64,000 nt of DNA from Linepithema humile (taxonomy: Eukaryota; Arthropoda; Insecta; Hymenoptera; Formicidae), in contig NC_090133.1 in NCBI RefSeq assembly GCF_040581485.1, forward strand, positions 27,740,139 through 27,804,138, read 5' to 3'. Made by a program: the position numbers and the translations under genes. Below are positions 24,861 to 37,340 of this stretch, piece after piece. Numbering within the stretch: the stretch's first letter is position 1; each line of letters starts with the position of its first letter. Below the pieces are notes generated by a model, which was not told the DNA's origin, did not search any database, and saw nothing but the letters and a program-made list of their open reading frames with translations.

Positions 24861-25445
24861 CAGTGGGAAAACGCGAGTGCTTTACGTAATTCTTCATTAA
24901 ACAAGGTACGGTCTCACGCGGCAAGATTTCTCGTTTAATCGATCTCTATTAATAGATAACGTTTCACGTTGATAAGCCTCGTCGCGAATAACACGGTTAA
25001 ACATCGCCGGCGAGCACGAGTGTGCACGCGGTAATGTGTCTCTCACTCGAGAGCCCGCACGGTGAAATCTCGGTTGGTAGCTGAGGCCCGCCGTCTCGAA
25101 CAAAGTAATCCGGAGGTTGTCTACTTGAAACACAGAAGAATTCACCTGACTAACTTCGTGACCCCGCTGTAGGGAGAGAGCCAGACCCGGATTTCCCATT
25201 AGGCTAATCATTAGCCTCTGCGGGCGCACGATCCTGGAGCATATACCTAATCTTCGTGAATACGCCGATTAAGGCGAAATTGCCCGTCCGCGGGACACAC
25301 AGTCGGCCTTTTATTCTAACGAAAATCCGCAGCCTAGATCAGAGCGCAATCTTCGTGCAGCACAACGTAATTCGGTTTGTTTGTCTTAATCGCGCTATTT
25401 TACATTATACATTTTCTACTCAAAATCAAGTATTTTCAAATTTTG

Positions 25446-25795
25446 GGGACGATAAGACCCTATAGAATTTTATATAAATATAATTTTAAGTTTTAAATTG
25501 GAAAAGTTTATATTTATATTTTGTTGGGAGGACATTTAAATTAGTTAAACTTTAAAAAGTTAAATACATTAATTAGTGAAATTTTGATTATTAATTTTTA
25601 ATTTAGAATTAATTACCTTAGGGATAACAGCGTAATATTTTTGGTGAGATCTTATTAATAAAAATGTTTGCGACCTCGATGTTGAATTAAGATTTAGTTT
25701 AAATGAAGATGTTTAAAATTTTAGTCTGTTCGATTATTAAAATCTTACATGATTTGAGTTTAGACCGACGTGAGTCAGGTCAGTTTCTATCTGAA
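25446..25795 (+). pseudogene. NUMT: nuclear fragment of mitochondrial 16S rRNA
   Basis: The sequence abruptly turns AT-rich and carries hallmark blocks of mitochondrial large-subunit rRNA in the correct order: GACGATAAGACCCTATAGA (25448), the TTAGGGATAACAGCGTAAT block around 25618, a GACCTCGATGTTGAATTAAG block around 25671, and an ACCGACGTGAGTCAGGTCAG block around 25764. The plus strand is rRNA-sense. The match stops after GTTTCTATCTG; the downstream 16S motif around TACGAAAGGAC is absent, and the 5' domains are missing. Flanks are ordinary nuclear sequence, so this is a partial domain IV-V insertion rather than mitochondrial DNA. End positions are uncertain by about 30 bp. Confidence 0.9.
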
Positions 25796-27189
25796 AAAAA
25801 TTAAATAGGATGATAGAGATGATAAAACGCGTAAAATGTACTTTATGTGAGCTGAAGGAAGCTTTATTTCATAAATTTCGATAACGTTTTTTTTTTTGTT
25901 TCTATGAAAGAACATTTATAGCGTGCAAAGAATAAATGTGAAAAAAATTGTTTTTTTTTTAAGATTTTATATTGCTCTGTTTATTTATTCACATTTATAA
26001 ATCGCGGATAATTTCTGTTTTAAATAATTTTTATGATTATTAAGAATTGCGAGATTTTGTTGTTCGATCCAACGAAACATGACGCAATCACCGGAAGTTT
26101 ATCGTTCGTTTTGCTGTCTCGAAATCTCACGCGTTACCAAAGATTCACCTGTTTTCGGGACAACATCTGTTCGGCCCCTTCGGGTGCGAAGGGATCCTAA
26201 TCCGTCTGTCCGGCTGTGCATGCGAGATCGAAGGGATGTCTACTTTGCGTAAGAGGAAAAATGAAAAATCAGGAGCACGGATCCCGGAGGCACGGTGGGA
26301 TCCCTAATATAATAATTGACGGTGCGTGTATAGGGCACCTCTCGCTTCGTCCCGGAGAGGCGGGATGTCGATCAGACGCCGAGAATTTAAACGCCGGAAG
26401 AAGGAGTAGAAGACGAAGAGAAGAAGTTAGCTGGATTTAATCGTCCTCAATTGAGGGGAAACCCAGTGCCTGATGCCGCGCGATCGAATCTATACTTTAC
26501 AAAGGTCACTAGTTCAGGAGCTGCTTTGCATCCAGTTCCCTCTAAATTCAAGAAGAAAAAAGAAGAAGGAGGAAAATGTTTATTCCACTAAGTATGTTTT
26601 TTAATTATTTTTGAAAAGTCTTGCAATTATCGATGTCGTTGGAATTTAGTTTTTCACTTGCTTTGATATTTTAACGGCAAACGAAACCGGACGATACGTC
26701 GAACTCTTCATGCTCTGAATATGTTTTATCTTTTTTTTTGCAGACCAATTTATACAAAGCATTTATTTTTAATTTTTATCTCGCACCGAGGATAGTTGAA
26801 CTAAAAGCCGAATCGTGTATAATTTTTACGCAATGAGAAATTGTAATAGAATTTAATTACCGACTACGACTCGTTCGTCTTGTTTGACTTTTTAATATTT
26901 ACTTTCCGCATTGACTTTTAATAGAAATTATTCCGACGATTCTTTCATTTCGAAGAAGATCCAAGACAAATGTTTATCGAGCTAGGAAGTTATCTATTCA
27001 ACAATATCCCTCAAGCGGTCGTTTACCGCGATGCATTTACCCTATATATCCGAGAGATCTCCACGACGATCGAGCGCGAGGAACGCAGGGGTCTGAAGGG
27101 GTTAAGGGGGCATGTCGACCGTAAGTTCTGTCCCCCTCGTCGACTCCGACACCGGCGCGGTAGCATTCCGATACGAAGAAGCTCGCTAT

Positions 27190-27215
27190 GTCGTCGTCGT
27201 CGTCCGTCGTCGTCG

Positions 27216-27259
<44 letters not shown>
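27190..27259. repeat. GC-rich trinucleotide repeat region (GTC/GGC)
   Basis: Mixed GTC and GGC triplets ending in about ten GGC units. They create poly-Arg, poly-Ala, poly-Ser or poly-Asp frames on both strands; I do not treat these as coding. Confidence 0.9.
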
Positions 27260-27260
<1 letters not shown>

Positions 27261-28676
27261 TCGCGTGAAAGTTGTTCACCTCCTCCACCTCCTCCGCCAT
27301 CGTCGCCGGCACCAACACCACATCGCCGTCTACGTCCACATGCAACGGGACCGTCGGCCGCACGATGCGCACGTTGGACTCCTTCGATTTGCCAATAGCC
27401 GGAATGGAACTGCCACCAACACCACGAAGCCGCGGAGCTCGGCTGCCGTGCTAGAAAACCCGCGACTGCAAAGCCAAGAGTAACCATAGGGTCTAGGCGA
27501 ATCCGTGACTACGTCACCTTCATCTTGCGCCGCTCGCGTTAACCTTCCTTCCCGGCCCGGCCGCCTGGATTTTCGCGAAAGATCTCACTCCGATCTCTTC
27601 TGCGGTTTCTTCCGCGCCCGCGTGATCGAGTCATTTATCTCTTTGTTCTCGTCGGGTCACCGTGATACGTCTTATTGTATGAGATTATACATCGAAAGTT
27701 GAAAATTTGAACACAATGAATTGCATCACGTACGTTAGAAACTTTAGCAACCGATCGAAGATAATTAGAATGATTTGATATTAATTAGAAAAGTCCACTT
27801 AACATTTATACGTGAAGTCCGGATACGCCGTCGTTCTTTTCAAATTATAAATAGTCGCAACGTCATTAGAGAGTTGAACGAGAGGAAGTACGGGAAACCT
27901 TGGCTTATACTCTGCGCTTCTTGCAAATGCGAACGGGGTATGTCGCTCTTCCCAAGAGATGTCTTCCGCTGGAAACGTGTATCCCTTATGTAAACCGTGA
28001 GTCATTGAGTGGTCAGATCTCGGCATGAAGTACGCCGGGCTCGCCGCGACTCCAGTAATATCCTTCTCGAATGCATACGGATGCGAATATGCAATGCTAG
28101 TGCACGAAGCATTCTGGCTACGTCAATATTGGAGATCTCTCGAAGCTTAATAATAAAGGAACAAACCGCGATCTGTTGGAAACTAATTTTATTTTACTTT
28201 TTAATTGGAGAAATTCTAATTCTTTTTATTAGACTGAACGTCGTTCGGAGATACGATTTTGTTCTCTAGACGGAGAACTTGATTAACGGAATTAATTTCA
28301 ATGCGAGGGATCGGCGGCAATCTGGTCGGCCCGGAACAAGACGCGCGGAGGAAGACGGTGCAACGGACGTCTGAAACGGTACCGGACGCGGACACCGCGC
28401 GCGGCAGGTGGATGACGCAAGCGGGATGACTCTTCTCATGGTTATCCCCTCTCGGGGGCCGCGCCTTTTCTTCCCGAAGAGGGACGTCGCAGCTGACACA
28501 TCGCATCTCTCTATCCACCGATGCTACCTGCTTCGGGACTCGCGCATCGATGTGCAGGTGAGTGAATCACGCGTGTCAAATGAAATACGAACAGCGAAAA
28601 AGCACTTTTACATAAATTATCCGGAATTCTTTAGAATTGAGATAATTTTGGATTTTTCAAATAAATCTGTCTACTT

Positions 28677-28700
28677 TGTTGTTGTTGTTGTTGTTGTTGT
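28677..28700. repeat. (GTT)n microsatellite
   Basis: About eight GTT units in intergenic DNA. Confidence 0.9.
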
Positions 28701-30595
28701 CGAACGTAGTTATTGAAAACTATTATTACAGCTTCTGCAAAAAGTATGTCGAAGAGATTGCAGTTATCGCAAAATAAGATATGTAAGAATCGAGATGATC
28801 GAGTATTGCGGCGAACACTTGTTAGGTAAATGCAGTAAATTATATCTGGCTTTGATTTACGTACCTAACAGCGTGTAAAACGCACACGGAGCCACGAGAG
28901 AGACCTTGTATGCAATATTTGTTTCTAGAACATGGCGCATAGATAATGCGCCATTCGGCACGCACGCGAGGTGAAACGCTAACGCGAAATAATTGCCAAT
29001 TAACATTAATATGGTTTTACGTGCGCCGGAAGATTGCCGTGCGGCCAATGCGCCGCAGAAACCGGTAAAATATTAATATCGATTTCAATGATTGAAATCA
29101 TTGCTGACAGGGGAAATCGCATTCTGGCCAGTTCGAAGATATTCGATCTTCGTGAAAGAACGACAATTGAAATGTGTAACGAAAATTTAAGAATATTTAC
29201 AAGGGGAATATTAATTTTGCTGAAAGCAGCGGCGAAGTTTGCTTTTTTCTTTTCTTCAACTAATTGGGCTAAGGGCTTTTTTTTTTTTTTAGTCAAAGGT
29301 TTTTAGCTAATTGAATAAACCGAGACATGTGTCGCAATTATCGACGATTTCATATCGAACTGTCGCGATGAAGCAATACAAAATACACACATTACGCGCA
29401 AACGCGCCCACAGCGAGGCGCACACGATCCACTTTGATAATCACGTAGCGTGTAAAGCGATATCAAAGGGATAGCGTTTCATGAAGGTAGCAGGTGATAA
29501 GTGGAGTAAGTCGCCATCCCGTGAATTTATGTGAACCTCGTGACGTAAATTCCCACCTACTCTAACTATCTGTCGCGTAAAATGTGCATAACAAAAATTA
29601 TGCTTAACTCTTTTATTTATTTACGACCACTTCACGTGAAAAGCATTGAAAATTGAAGCCAGCGGTTAAAGCCGCTTTTAAAAAATTTTCCATTTCTAAA
29701 AACTCGAATATAAATGCACGTTTAATCACGTATTGCATTTGCGTGCTTGCGCATATTTTGATGAATAAAATTTATTTCGAACAAAGCTATTGCGGATGGA
29801 ACTTCCGCTGAGAAATCAGTCATTTTACGTTGCAACAATCTGCAAATTACGTTTAACTCGTCTATTTATTTATTTCCATCGGCGTGCGATCAAAGGCCTG
29901 TTCGATCACTCTTCAACCCCGTTCGCCACCCTTCTCGCGTCTTTTATAACACTGACCCCTTTCGGCCTCGTAATTGCCATTCGCCGATACGGAAACAGGC
30001 TTCGCTCTAGTTTTCAGATTCATGGGTATGAATAACCTTCCAACACCATTAGCTCGTTCGTTGCATATGTCGATCGATGGCGTCATCGGGCGCAACGCAT
30101 TGATCCTTCGAACGGATGTAAAAAAGTTTCTGCGAGTGTCTAATCGTTCGCGCGTGCATTTATATCAACCGTTTCAATTTAATTTGCAATAAAACAATTG
30201 CTGCTAAATCGTTACAAAAATAACTAAAATTGTAATGTTTCGTATTGAATAAATATAAAAAAAAAAAAAAATAGAGAGAGAGCCACGCTTGTAGATATTA
30301 TAAAAAGACAATAAAAAAAGTGAAGCGCAGAGATGTCGGGGCGCAAAATACATTTGTAAAAACGCTGTTAAAAAGATGTTTTTGGCTCTTCGGGCTCTCA
30401 ACTATCTGCAATAAATAAATGATAAAGATTACCGCGATAGATGCTCCCGCAAATTTGAGACCAAACGGTATCGACACGGTGTACACCGAACGAGCATACA
30501 TTTTGCCCAGGGGGTTCACCCGCGCCTCGACACAGAAACCTTTCTCTCCTCTCCTTTCTCTTCTCTCATCCTCCTCTTCTCTTCTGTTATCCGCG

Positions 30596-30603
<8 letters not shown>

Positions 30604-30630
<27 letters not shown>
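30604..30630. repeat. (AT)n microsatellite
   Basis: About 27 bp of alternating AT, preceded by a CT-rich tract. Confidence 0.9.
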
Positions 30631-30634
<4 letters not shown>

Positions 30635-32825
30635 GTGCGCGTACGGAGCCGCGGGAGAAGCACGAATGCAGTTAATTGATGCACCGGCCGCGTAATGGCC
30701 GCCGTTAAATGATCGACGAGGTGCACCGGCAGTCGCGAGATAATGACGCCACGGCAAGAAATTTCAGCCAAATTAGGCGCCTTTGTGCGCCTGCACAAGC
30801 GTCAAACGAGCGTTCTTTCTTGCCGTCGCATTGAAACATCGCGTTCGCGTTTACGGCGTGACATTGAATTATTAATTAAGTCGTAGCCGAGGATGATAAA
30901 TGCAACGATAAACGGCCGTGCATGCAGCGGGCTTCGCGGGAGGTGAGACGGCGCGAAGGATGCCGAATGGTGTGCCGGGGTGACCCTCGCTATTTATGCG
31001 GATTAGCAGAATCACGAGCCCGATTAATCGATACCGTCATTACGCGCGCATAAATGATACAAAAGACGCTGCACCGCGGCGTTAATTATGCAGCGCGGCA
31101 GGGCTCTCATTCGCACGCTTCATTTGTGCTGCTCGCATTAACGAGAACGAAACGCGAAATGTCATATTAATGCGATCACCGCATTTCGCGGCGGCGCCAC
31201 GATTGAAATTAATTTCGACAAATGAACCTTGTTAATAAATAATCTAATTTTCTCATATTCCTGTTTTGTGTCGCGCAAAGACGCAATACTCATATTTCGA
31301 GGATAATTTTTTCAGCACCAAAGTTCCTCGCTGGTTAATTATAAGTTAATTATAAGTCATATGGCAAGAGAATACAAGAGACGCAGCGCGAGCGGTAACA
31401 TGTGTGTTCATTGAAACTGGTAGAAAATAAGAGTGCTCTTTCCGAGCGAAAGTTTTCGACGTGTAATAAAAAAGGAGCGTATAATTGTAACCGAGTCTAT
31501 GCTAATGCACGGTTTGATTCCTGCATTTACGGTCCATGGGAACCGCCGGCATTGTTCCGCGGTTACACGTTGCTCGGAGAAATTTCTCCGAGACTTTTAA
31601 CGCGTATTATATTTATAAAGCAAATTGTTACAACGTAATTGCTGGCGACGCAGCCGCCATTGTTATATCATTGTTATTTTGTTGAAATAATCTCAGTTAA
31701 TAGTTACTTTTTATTATTCTCGTATTAAAACAAGACTTGATTTATCACGTTTTGTGCGTACACACGCGTATTTTTTCACATTTCTTGAAACGATTTTATC
31801 TCATTGCTGCAAAATAATATAGATTCTCTGTTAATTATGCTAAATTTTTCATATGTAGTCAAGATACAAACGGCTGGATTTTTCTGGACTGTTCAAAAGC
31901 GAGCAATGTAAATCAAGCAGCGGAAATCGTCGCGTTGCACAGTGCAACGTGCCACTTTTACGCTCCCTGAACCGGCGCATGGCCTTAACGAAGTTTTTGT
32001 TGCTTGTACATTTTCATGCGCGGGCGCGATCGGCATTGTCGGATCGTTGATTTGTCAATCGTCAACGCGCTTGAAATCGACGTGTAAAACCGATTCGTTC
32101 CACGTGTAGGACGTTTCTTGTGCAAGCCGAGCGGTTCGCCGTATTTCTAGCCCTTGAAGAACCGTGGGTGTTGATATTGCGCATGCGATGATAATTATCC
32201 GGATTCGAATCTGGTTAATTTTTCGGAACAGTAGCGAGCAGTGAAGAGTTCGGTGCAATATTGATAAAAATTAATTGCAAATTTAATGGAGAAAAGAAGC
32301 AGTTAATTAATTTAATTGATTCTCACGAATTAATAGACGAGATAATAGAATGAGCGTTAATTAAGACCAACAATTTTAACTTCCGAGACGATTACTATCA
32401 TATTTTGACTGGCTGTTTTATGCAACGAAAAAGAAACGTTTTTGCGCTAATTTATTTTGGACTCTTACGAGCCGCGCGTCGGACGCGCGTGTTAATTCCG
32501 GAGCGCTCGGGGCTTTATCTGCCGGTTGACATCTGCGGAGAATTTTTTGTAATTTTCGGTGAAAATGTAAAGAAAAGGAGAACAAGAAATTCCTGCTTAC
32601 ACCGTGACGACACGGGCCGAGCTTGTGGGGATCTTCGTTATTATTTCAGCGAAACGAAGCGTATACCCCGTACACGCTCGAGTTGGCTCGTGTGCGAGTT
32701 GTTAACTTCTTCATGCCGTCCAATTTGTTGCATGCAGCGTCTTCATTCGCTTTTCACAGTAAATATCATTGCAACAAAAAGACAGGGCGCACGGTATGTC
32801 GTTACGTAAATTTTTACGTGATATT

Positions 32826-32849
32826 AAAAAAAAAAAAAAAAAAAAAAAA
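32826..32849. repeat. A homopolymer, 24 nt
   Basis: A 24-nt A tract without an identifiable retroposed gene upstream or an obvious target duplication. Confidence 0.9.
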
Positions 32850-35800
32850 CGGTCATTGAACTCTTGCTGTACGCCGACAGCGAACATATCGTTTCCACTT
32901 TTCACATTCTTACTTTATCCACAATATGCTAATCGCTATAATGTGTGCATTGGTCGCGATGCAAAACTTGTAAAGTTTGCAAATATCTATTATTTGATGT
33001 ACCAATTTTTTGGAGAATTTTCAATAAAATTTTATTCGTGAATCAACTCAAGATGAACGGAAGATTTCTTTTCCCGGAACTTTGAGAAAAGTTTCGTGCA
33101 AATTTTATATCAGCCGTTATAAAGATTCTATTTCGATTCATTCAGTGTGTCCTTAATGGGAATTACAGGACAGTAGATGCACTACCGAGTAACGTTATCC
33201 CTGAGATACCTGGCTGCTTCTGTCGTCACGATGCGTGACGGACGCCGGTATATGTCCATTCTGTAAAACCCGTGCGGGCAAGTCGTTATTTGTTTGAGTC
33301 GGCTCGAAAACCTCAAGTGGATTTCTCTTTATCGTAAGAAATCGACATCCATAGCTAAAACAATGTTCGGTCTGATGTAATGGCGAAATATGAGATTATA
33401 GATTACCGTAACACTCTCTTGTAAGAATTGGATGAATGAAAATCAATTCGAAGCAACTAATCGCTGTTAAAATATCTTATCTCTTGTTTTCTTTTTATTT
33501 TAATAGAATCTTTATAACGGCTAGTGTAATGTTTGTGATTGTTAATAATTGTATAACCAATTACATCTTTTTGGGAGTGTCGCGCAATCGAAATATTTAA
33601 AGACATTTATGAAAAATATTTTCAAGGCAAAAGCAAGCGAAGTTTTGTCTTTTATATATTTATAAAGAAAGTAGATTCAGCAATAATCAGGATTGTATGA
33701 ATCTAGCACGCTGCAACATTGCTATTTCTGATTGCTAATCGATCGGGTATAGAAAAATACGTGAGAAGCGAGGCGAGCGTTGCGTGGGTCTTTTTTACGT
33801 TACGAGACGTGCTGCGTAAGCATCTTCCTTCTTTTTGTAGTGTCGCGCAATAAATGCCTAACATAAACCCGTTCTAAGCTCCGACTCGCGCGTCCGTGAA
33901 CGCGTGACTTTGAGATATACGAGAGACTTAAGTCGAGACACGACGGCGACGTGCAACTGCATCGCGAATGCGGCGATCGGGTCGGTTATCAAAACGTGCT
34001 CTTTTTGCAAAGTCTGCTACAACCCTCTAGATTAGAAAAGTTCGTTCTTCGGAAATATTCCGACGTATTGCCTTTTTCTTCTTAAGGACGTGACCACAAA
34101 CAAGAGATTGCCTTTTCTTGCGCTTTTCTATCGATACGAGAAATCATTTCCAACTTTATGTATTTCTAAAATTGCGCGATGAAAGTTTTTTTAATTTATT
34201 AAATTTGTTACATAATATATGTATGTAAGAAATTGTTGTATTATTCATTATATGGAAAAAAATATTAATTGCCCCAATTATACACAAAATTATTGCGTAT
34301 CTTCCTCAGTCGATTTCAACGACTCGCTTTCTCGATCATCGAAATGCATAACGTCGCCGATTATTTCTATAGAACGTAAATCGATAACGCAATTATAAAC
34401 GTAATATCGCTAATAGAACGGCGCACACAATTCCGTTCCGTTAGAGTACTGTTATCGAGTATGTCTTCTCCAGGAAATATTTTTCTCTAAAACTTGAACG
34501 TTCGAATTATTACGTAAAATAATGATAAAATGCGGCGCAGCGTTCCGTATGATGGTTAGTGTAATAATATTCATGGAGAGTCTAAGCGGCTGGATGAATG
34601 GCTGTTCCATATTACAATGTACCGTTCATGAATTTCTCGAGTTAGATCGGTCTTCTTTTATCGTTGCGCAAAATTTAATTTGAAGGTGAAATAATCTTTT
34701 CGCTGTTACTTTATTATTCACGCGTTACGTTATTTTACGCTGTTCGTTCAAGAGCTGTTCAATCTTGAACATTGCGGATAAAATATTTATTTGATATGAC
34801 AAAAATCATTTTATGAATTCTCTAAAAAAATATATTTTATCAAAAATTATAATTGTATTATTTGTATATAAGAATATTTGTATAATTATATATAAATTGA
34901 AGAGCCATTTCGGAAAACTAGCAATCTGCTTTATGGATAGTAGAATATATATGAAAGTAAGATTGCTAACATATCGACTGTTGAATAAAAATACTGTATC
35001 TTTTTACTTTATCGATACACGATAAAAACTGAAGAAACTGTTTTATTCATCTCTGTTTTAAATGTGAGATAATAAAACTTGGGAAATACGTATTATAAAT
35101 TCTTCATAATTTTAATCTATTTCTTTACAAAATGTGATACAGTTTTCTTCAAAAAGATTATTTTTATTTGTAAGTGTATAATACATAAAACATTAATATA
35201 TATAATAAACTATCCAGATAATTTATGCACACGCAGTTCCAGAATGAATATTTAACAAAAGAATTTTGAACAAATATCTCATTTATAAATGTTTACAAAA
35301 CTTTCTTTCTCAGCGTCTTAGCCCTGTGCCTGCTAATGCCCAGCTGTCGGACAATATATACATAATAATATTTGCATATAATAATACATGCATAATAATA
35401 GTTAAATATAAATAGTTAATATTTCACTTTTTACGTTATAAAAATGTAATTTAGACCTCAATTATAATATTGGATTGTGTAATAAGTGATTTCAGATTTT
35501 TAAATAAATCTATCTATTTTTTTGTCAAGCAAAACGTGAAAACGCATAAATTAAATATTTATTTGTCAAAATTTTGTCCGTATTACAATTTCTTAATCAT
35601 GCTGCTACGTTTTTGTGAGAAAATTCTACATTACTTATTATACAATCTAATATTTTATAAAAAACAAGCATAATAAAAAATCTTATAATAAAAAATAATT
35701 TTAGGCTTATTTTAGTGAATTTTAATTGACGGTCTGAATTAAATTGTTAAATTTAATTTTTACGATTTTATTTAACTCGCAGATTCAATTAGTTGCCATT

Positions 35801-37340
35801 CTCGTTGTATTACAACGGAAATAAGTGTTATCTTATACGCACACACCCGCTTTTTCACTTGCAACATACATACACGCATACATATCTTAAAAATACTACG
35901 TAATAGAGTGATTAACGTTAAAAACTCACAAAACAACAGAACTTTTTTTCTCTCTCAGTATTGTAAGCTATTAAACTTAAATGATCGTCGTTACTTATCT
36001 AATTGATAAATTCAAATAGCTGCAATGTATTAAGATAAAAATAGAAATTGACCTATATACACATACATTAATGACCCACCTGCATACATACACTGCATAC
36101 ACACGCATAAAAATGATAGCAGAAAAATTGGCGTTATAAAATAGTAAATAACGAAATCTAATCTAAGTGTTCACGTGTCCAGCACGTTCGGCGATACAAA
36201 ATTAACACAGCCGTCTCGTAAACACGTATGATAGAATAGCCTCTAAGGAAGACGCACACCAGCAGCGAGATCACATTCTCGAAAGAATTTGCAGCTGACC
36301 GCTTTTTAAATTTAGACCATCGTCGTTGATATATCGACTGCGATAAAGCAGCACATTCGCGTTCTCACGCGCTTTGCCAACATGCTATTCTCGTTGTATT
36401 AAAATGAAAGAACAATTCTTGTGTGTATATGCACACGTCACGTGAATGAAACGTGAGTATAACATGCACATCATGCACGTTTATATTCACTAAAATGCAT
36501 CAAATGCTTCCTCTGCTCTTCGTTTCTATACTCTTTCCTTTTTCTTCGAGCAACAATTATCATTTGATCTACGAGATTTAATAATAAGATTTCGGAAACA
36601 AAGACGATCAAGAAATCGAAAATGTTGCCTGTGTGATCTTGTTAAAAATATGACAAACGTTTATCTTTCTAAATCAACATTTTATCGCAAAGCTCTGGAA
36701 AGATTTTAAATCACGCGTATGCATCTCGAAATCGCGTCGTCGTCGATTCTGTACAATACTCTTGCGCACTTCGCTGTAAAAATTTTTTTTTTCTAAAAAT
36801 ATAATGACATTGAGCCACCCTCCTCCGTCGTCAGCCTGGTCTCTCACCACGCGACTTCATTTTTTCGAGAGCGCAATTTTGCTACCAGTTTACGTATTTG
36901 TCGGAACAATTTTGTACTCAACGCGTATTTAGCTTCAGATTTTCATCTCGATCGCGCTTACATTGTACATGTGACAACGTGCACAATCTTCGATCTAATG
37001 CTCAAAAATTTCAGCTGACGCCAATCAATTCGGATAGTTCGACTCTCGTTCGGACGCTCCCGGCCGAAGATACGTTCGAACAGATCGAACTGTGCGAATC
37101 TCCAAAAAAAATATTCGAATCCCTCGTAAACTCCACTCTGATCTACATATATGCATCTGTGTACGGATTCCCCCAGAAACGAGAGTTGACTGGCCGCATG
37201 AAGGATGACTTATTTTCCCGTTAATTGAAATTCCGTGGTCGCGTTCAGTGCGCAAACGGCGTAAGAAAATAAGCCGGCACTTCTTCCATTCGCTATCGCA
37301 TACATACGGATCTCCGATCGGAATTGTTGATTGAATTCGG

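Larger units (their letters stand above)
14291..25400. other. Intergenic desert, left part
   Basis: No protein gene or RNA gene recognised on either strand. The sequence is moderately GC-rich with many CpG dinucleotides. It holds a duplicated block (15700/16176), a 15-bp tandem repeat (16321), CT and GT microsatellites (18717-18741, 19431-19480, 21010-21062), and short palindromes (17656, 18506, 24829). Open frames are short and show no domain. The position downstream of Delta makes enhancers plausible, but none is shown. Confidence 0.6.
25800..37340. other. Intergenic desert, right part
   Basis: No gene recognised. It contains a GC-rich CGG/CGT trinucleotide region (27190-27259), GTT and AT microsatellites, a 24-nt A run at 32826, and from about 33.9 kb a clear shift to AT-rich sequence. 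Open frames of up to 166 residues near 27.0-27.5 and 30.3-30.8 kb are repeat-derived or lack recognisable domains. The last few hundred bases may include the 3' UTR of the ChaC gene on the minus strand. Confidence 0.6.

Noticed and set aside
27023..27487. Overlapping frames of 110-154 codons
   Set aside because: Created by GGC/GTC trinucleotide repeats in several frames and on both strands at once.
32195..32215. tRNA B-box-like GGATTCGAATC
   Set aside because: No A box, acceptor stem or cloverleaf could be folded around it.
36898..37255. Plus- and minus-strand open frames of 76-108 codons before ChaC
   Set aside because: No recognisable motif; they lie in the likely ChaC 3' UTR.
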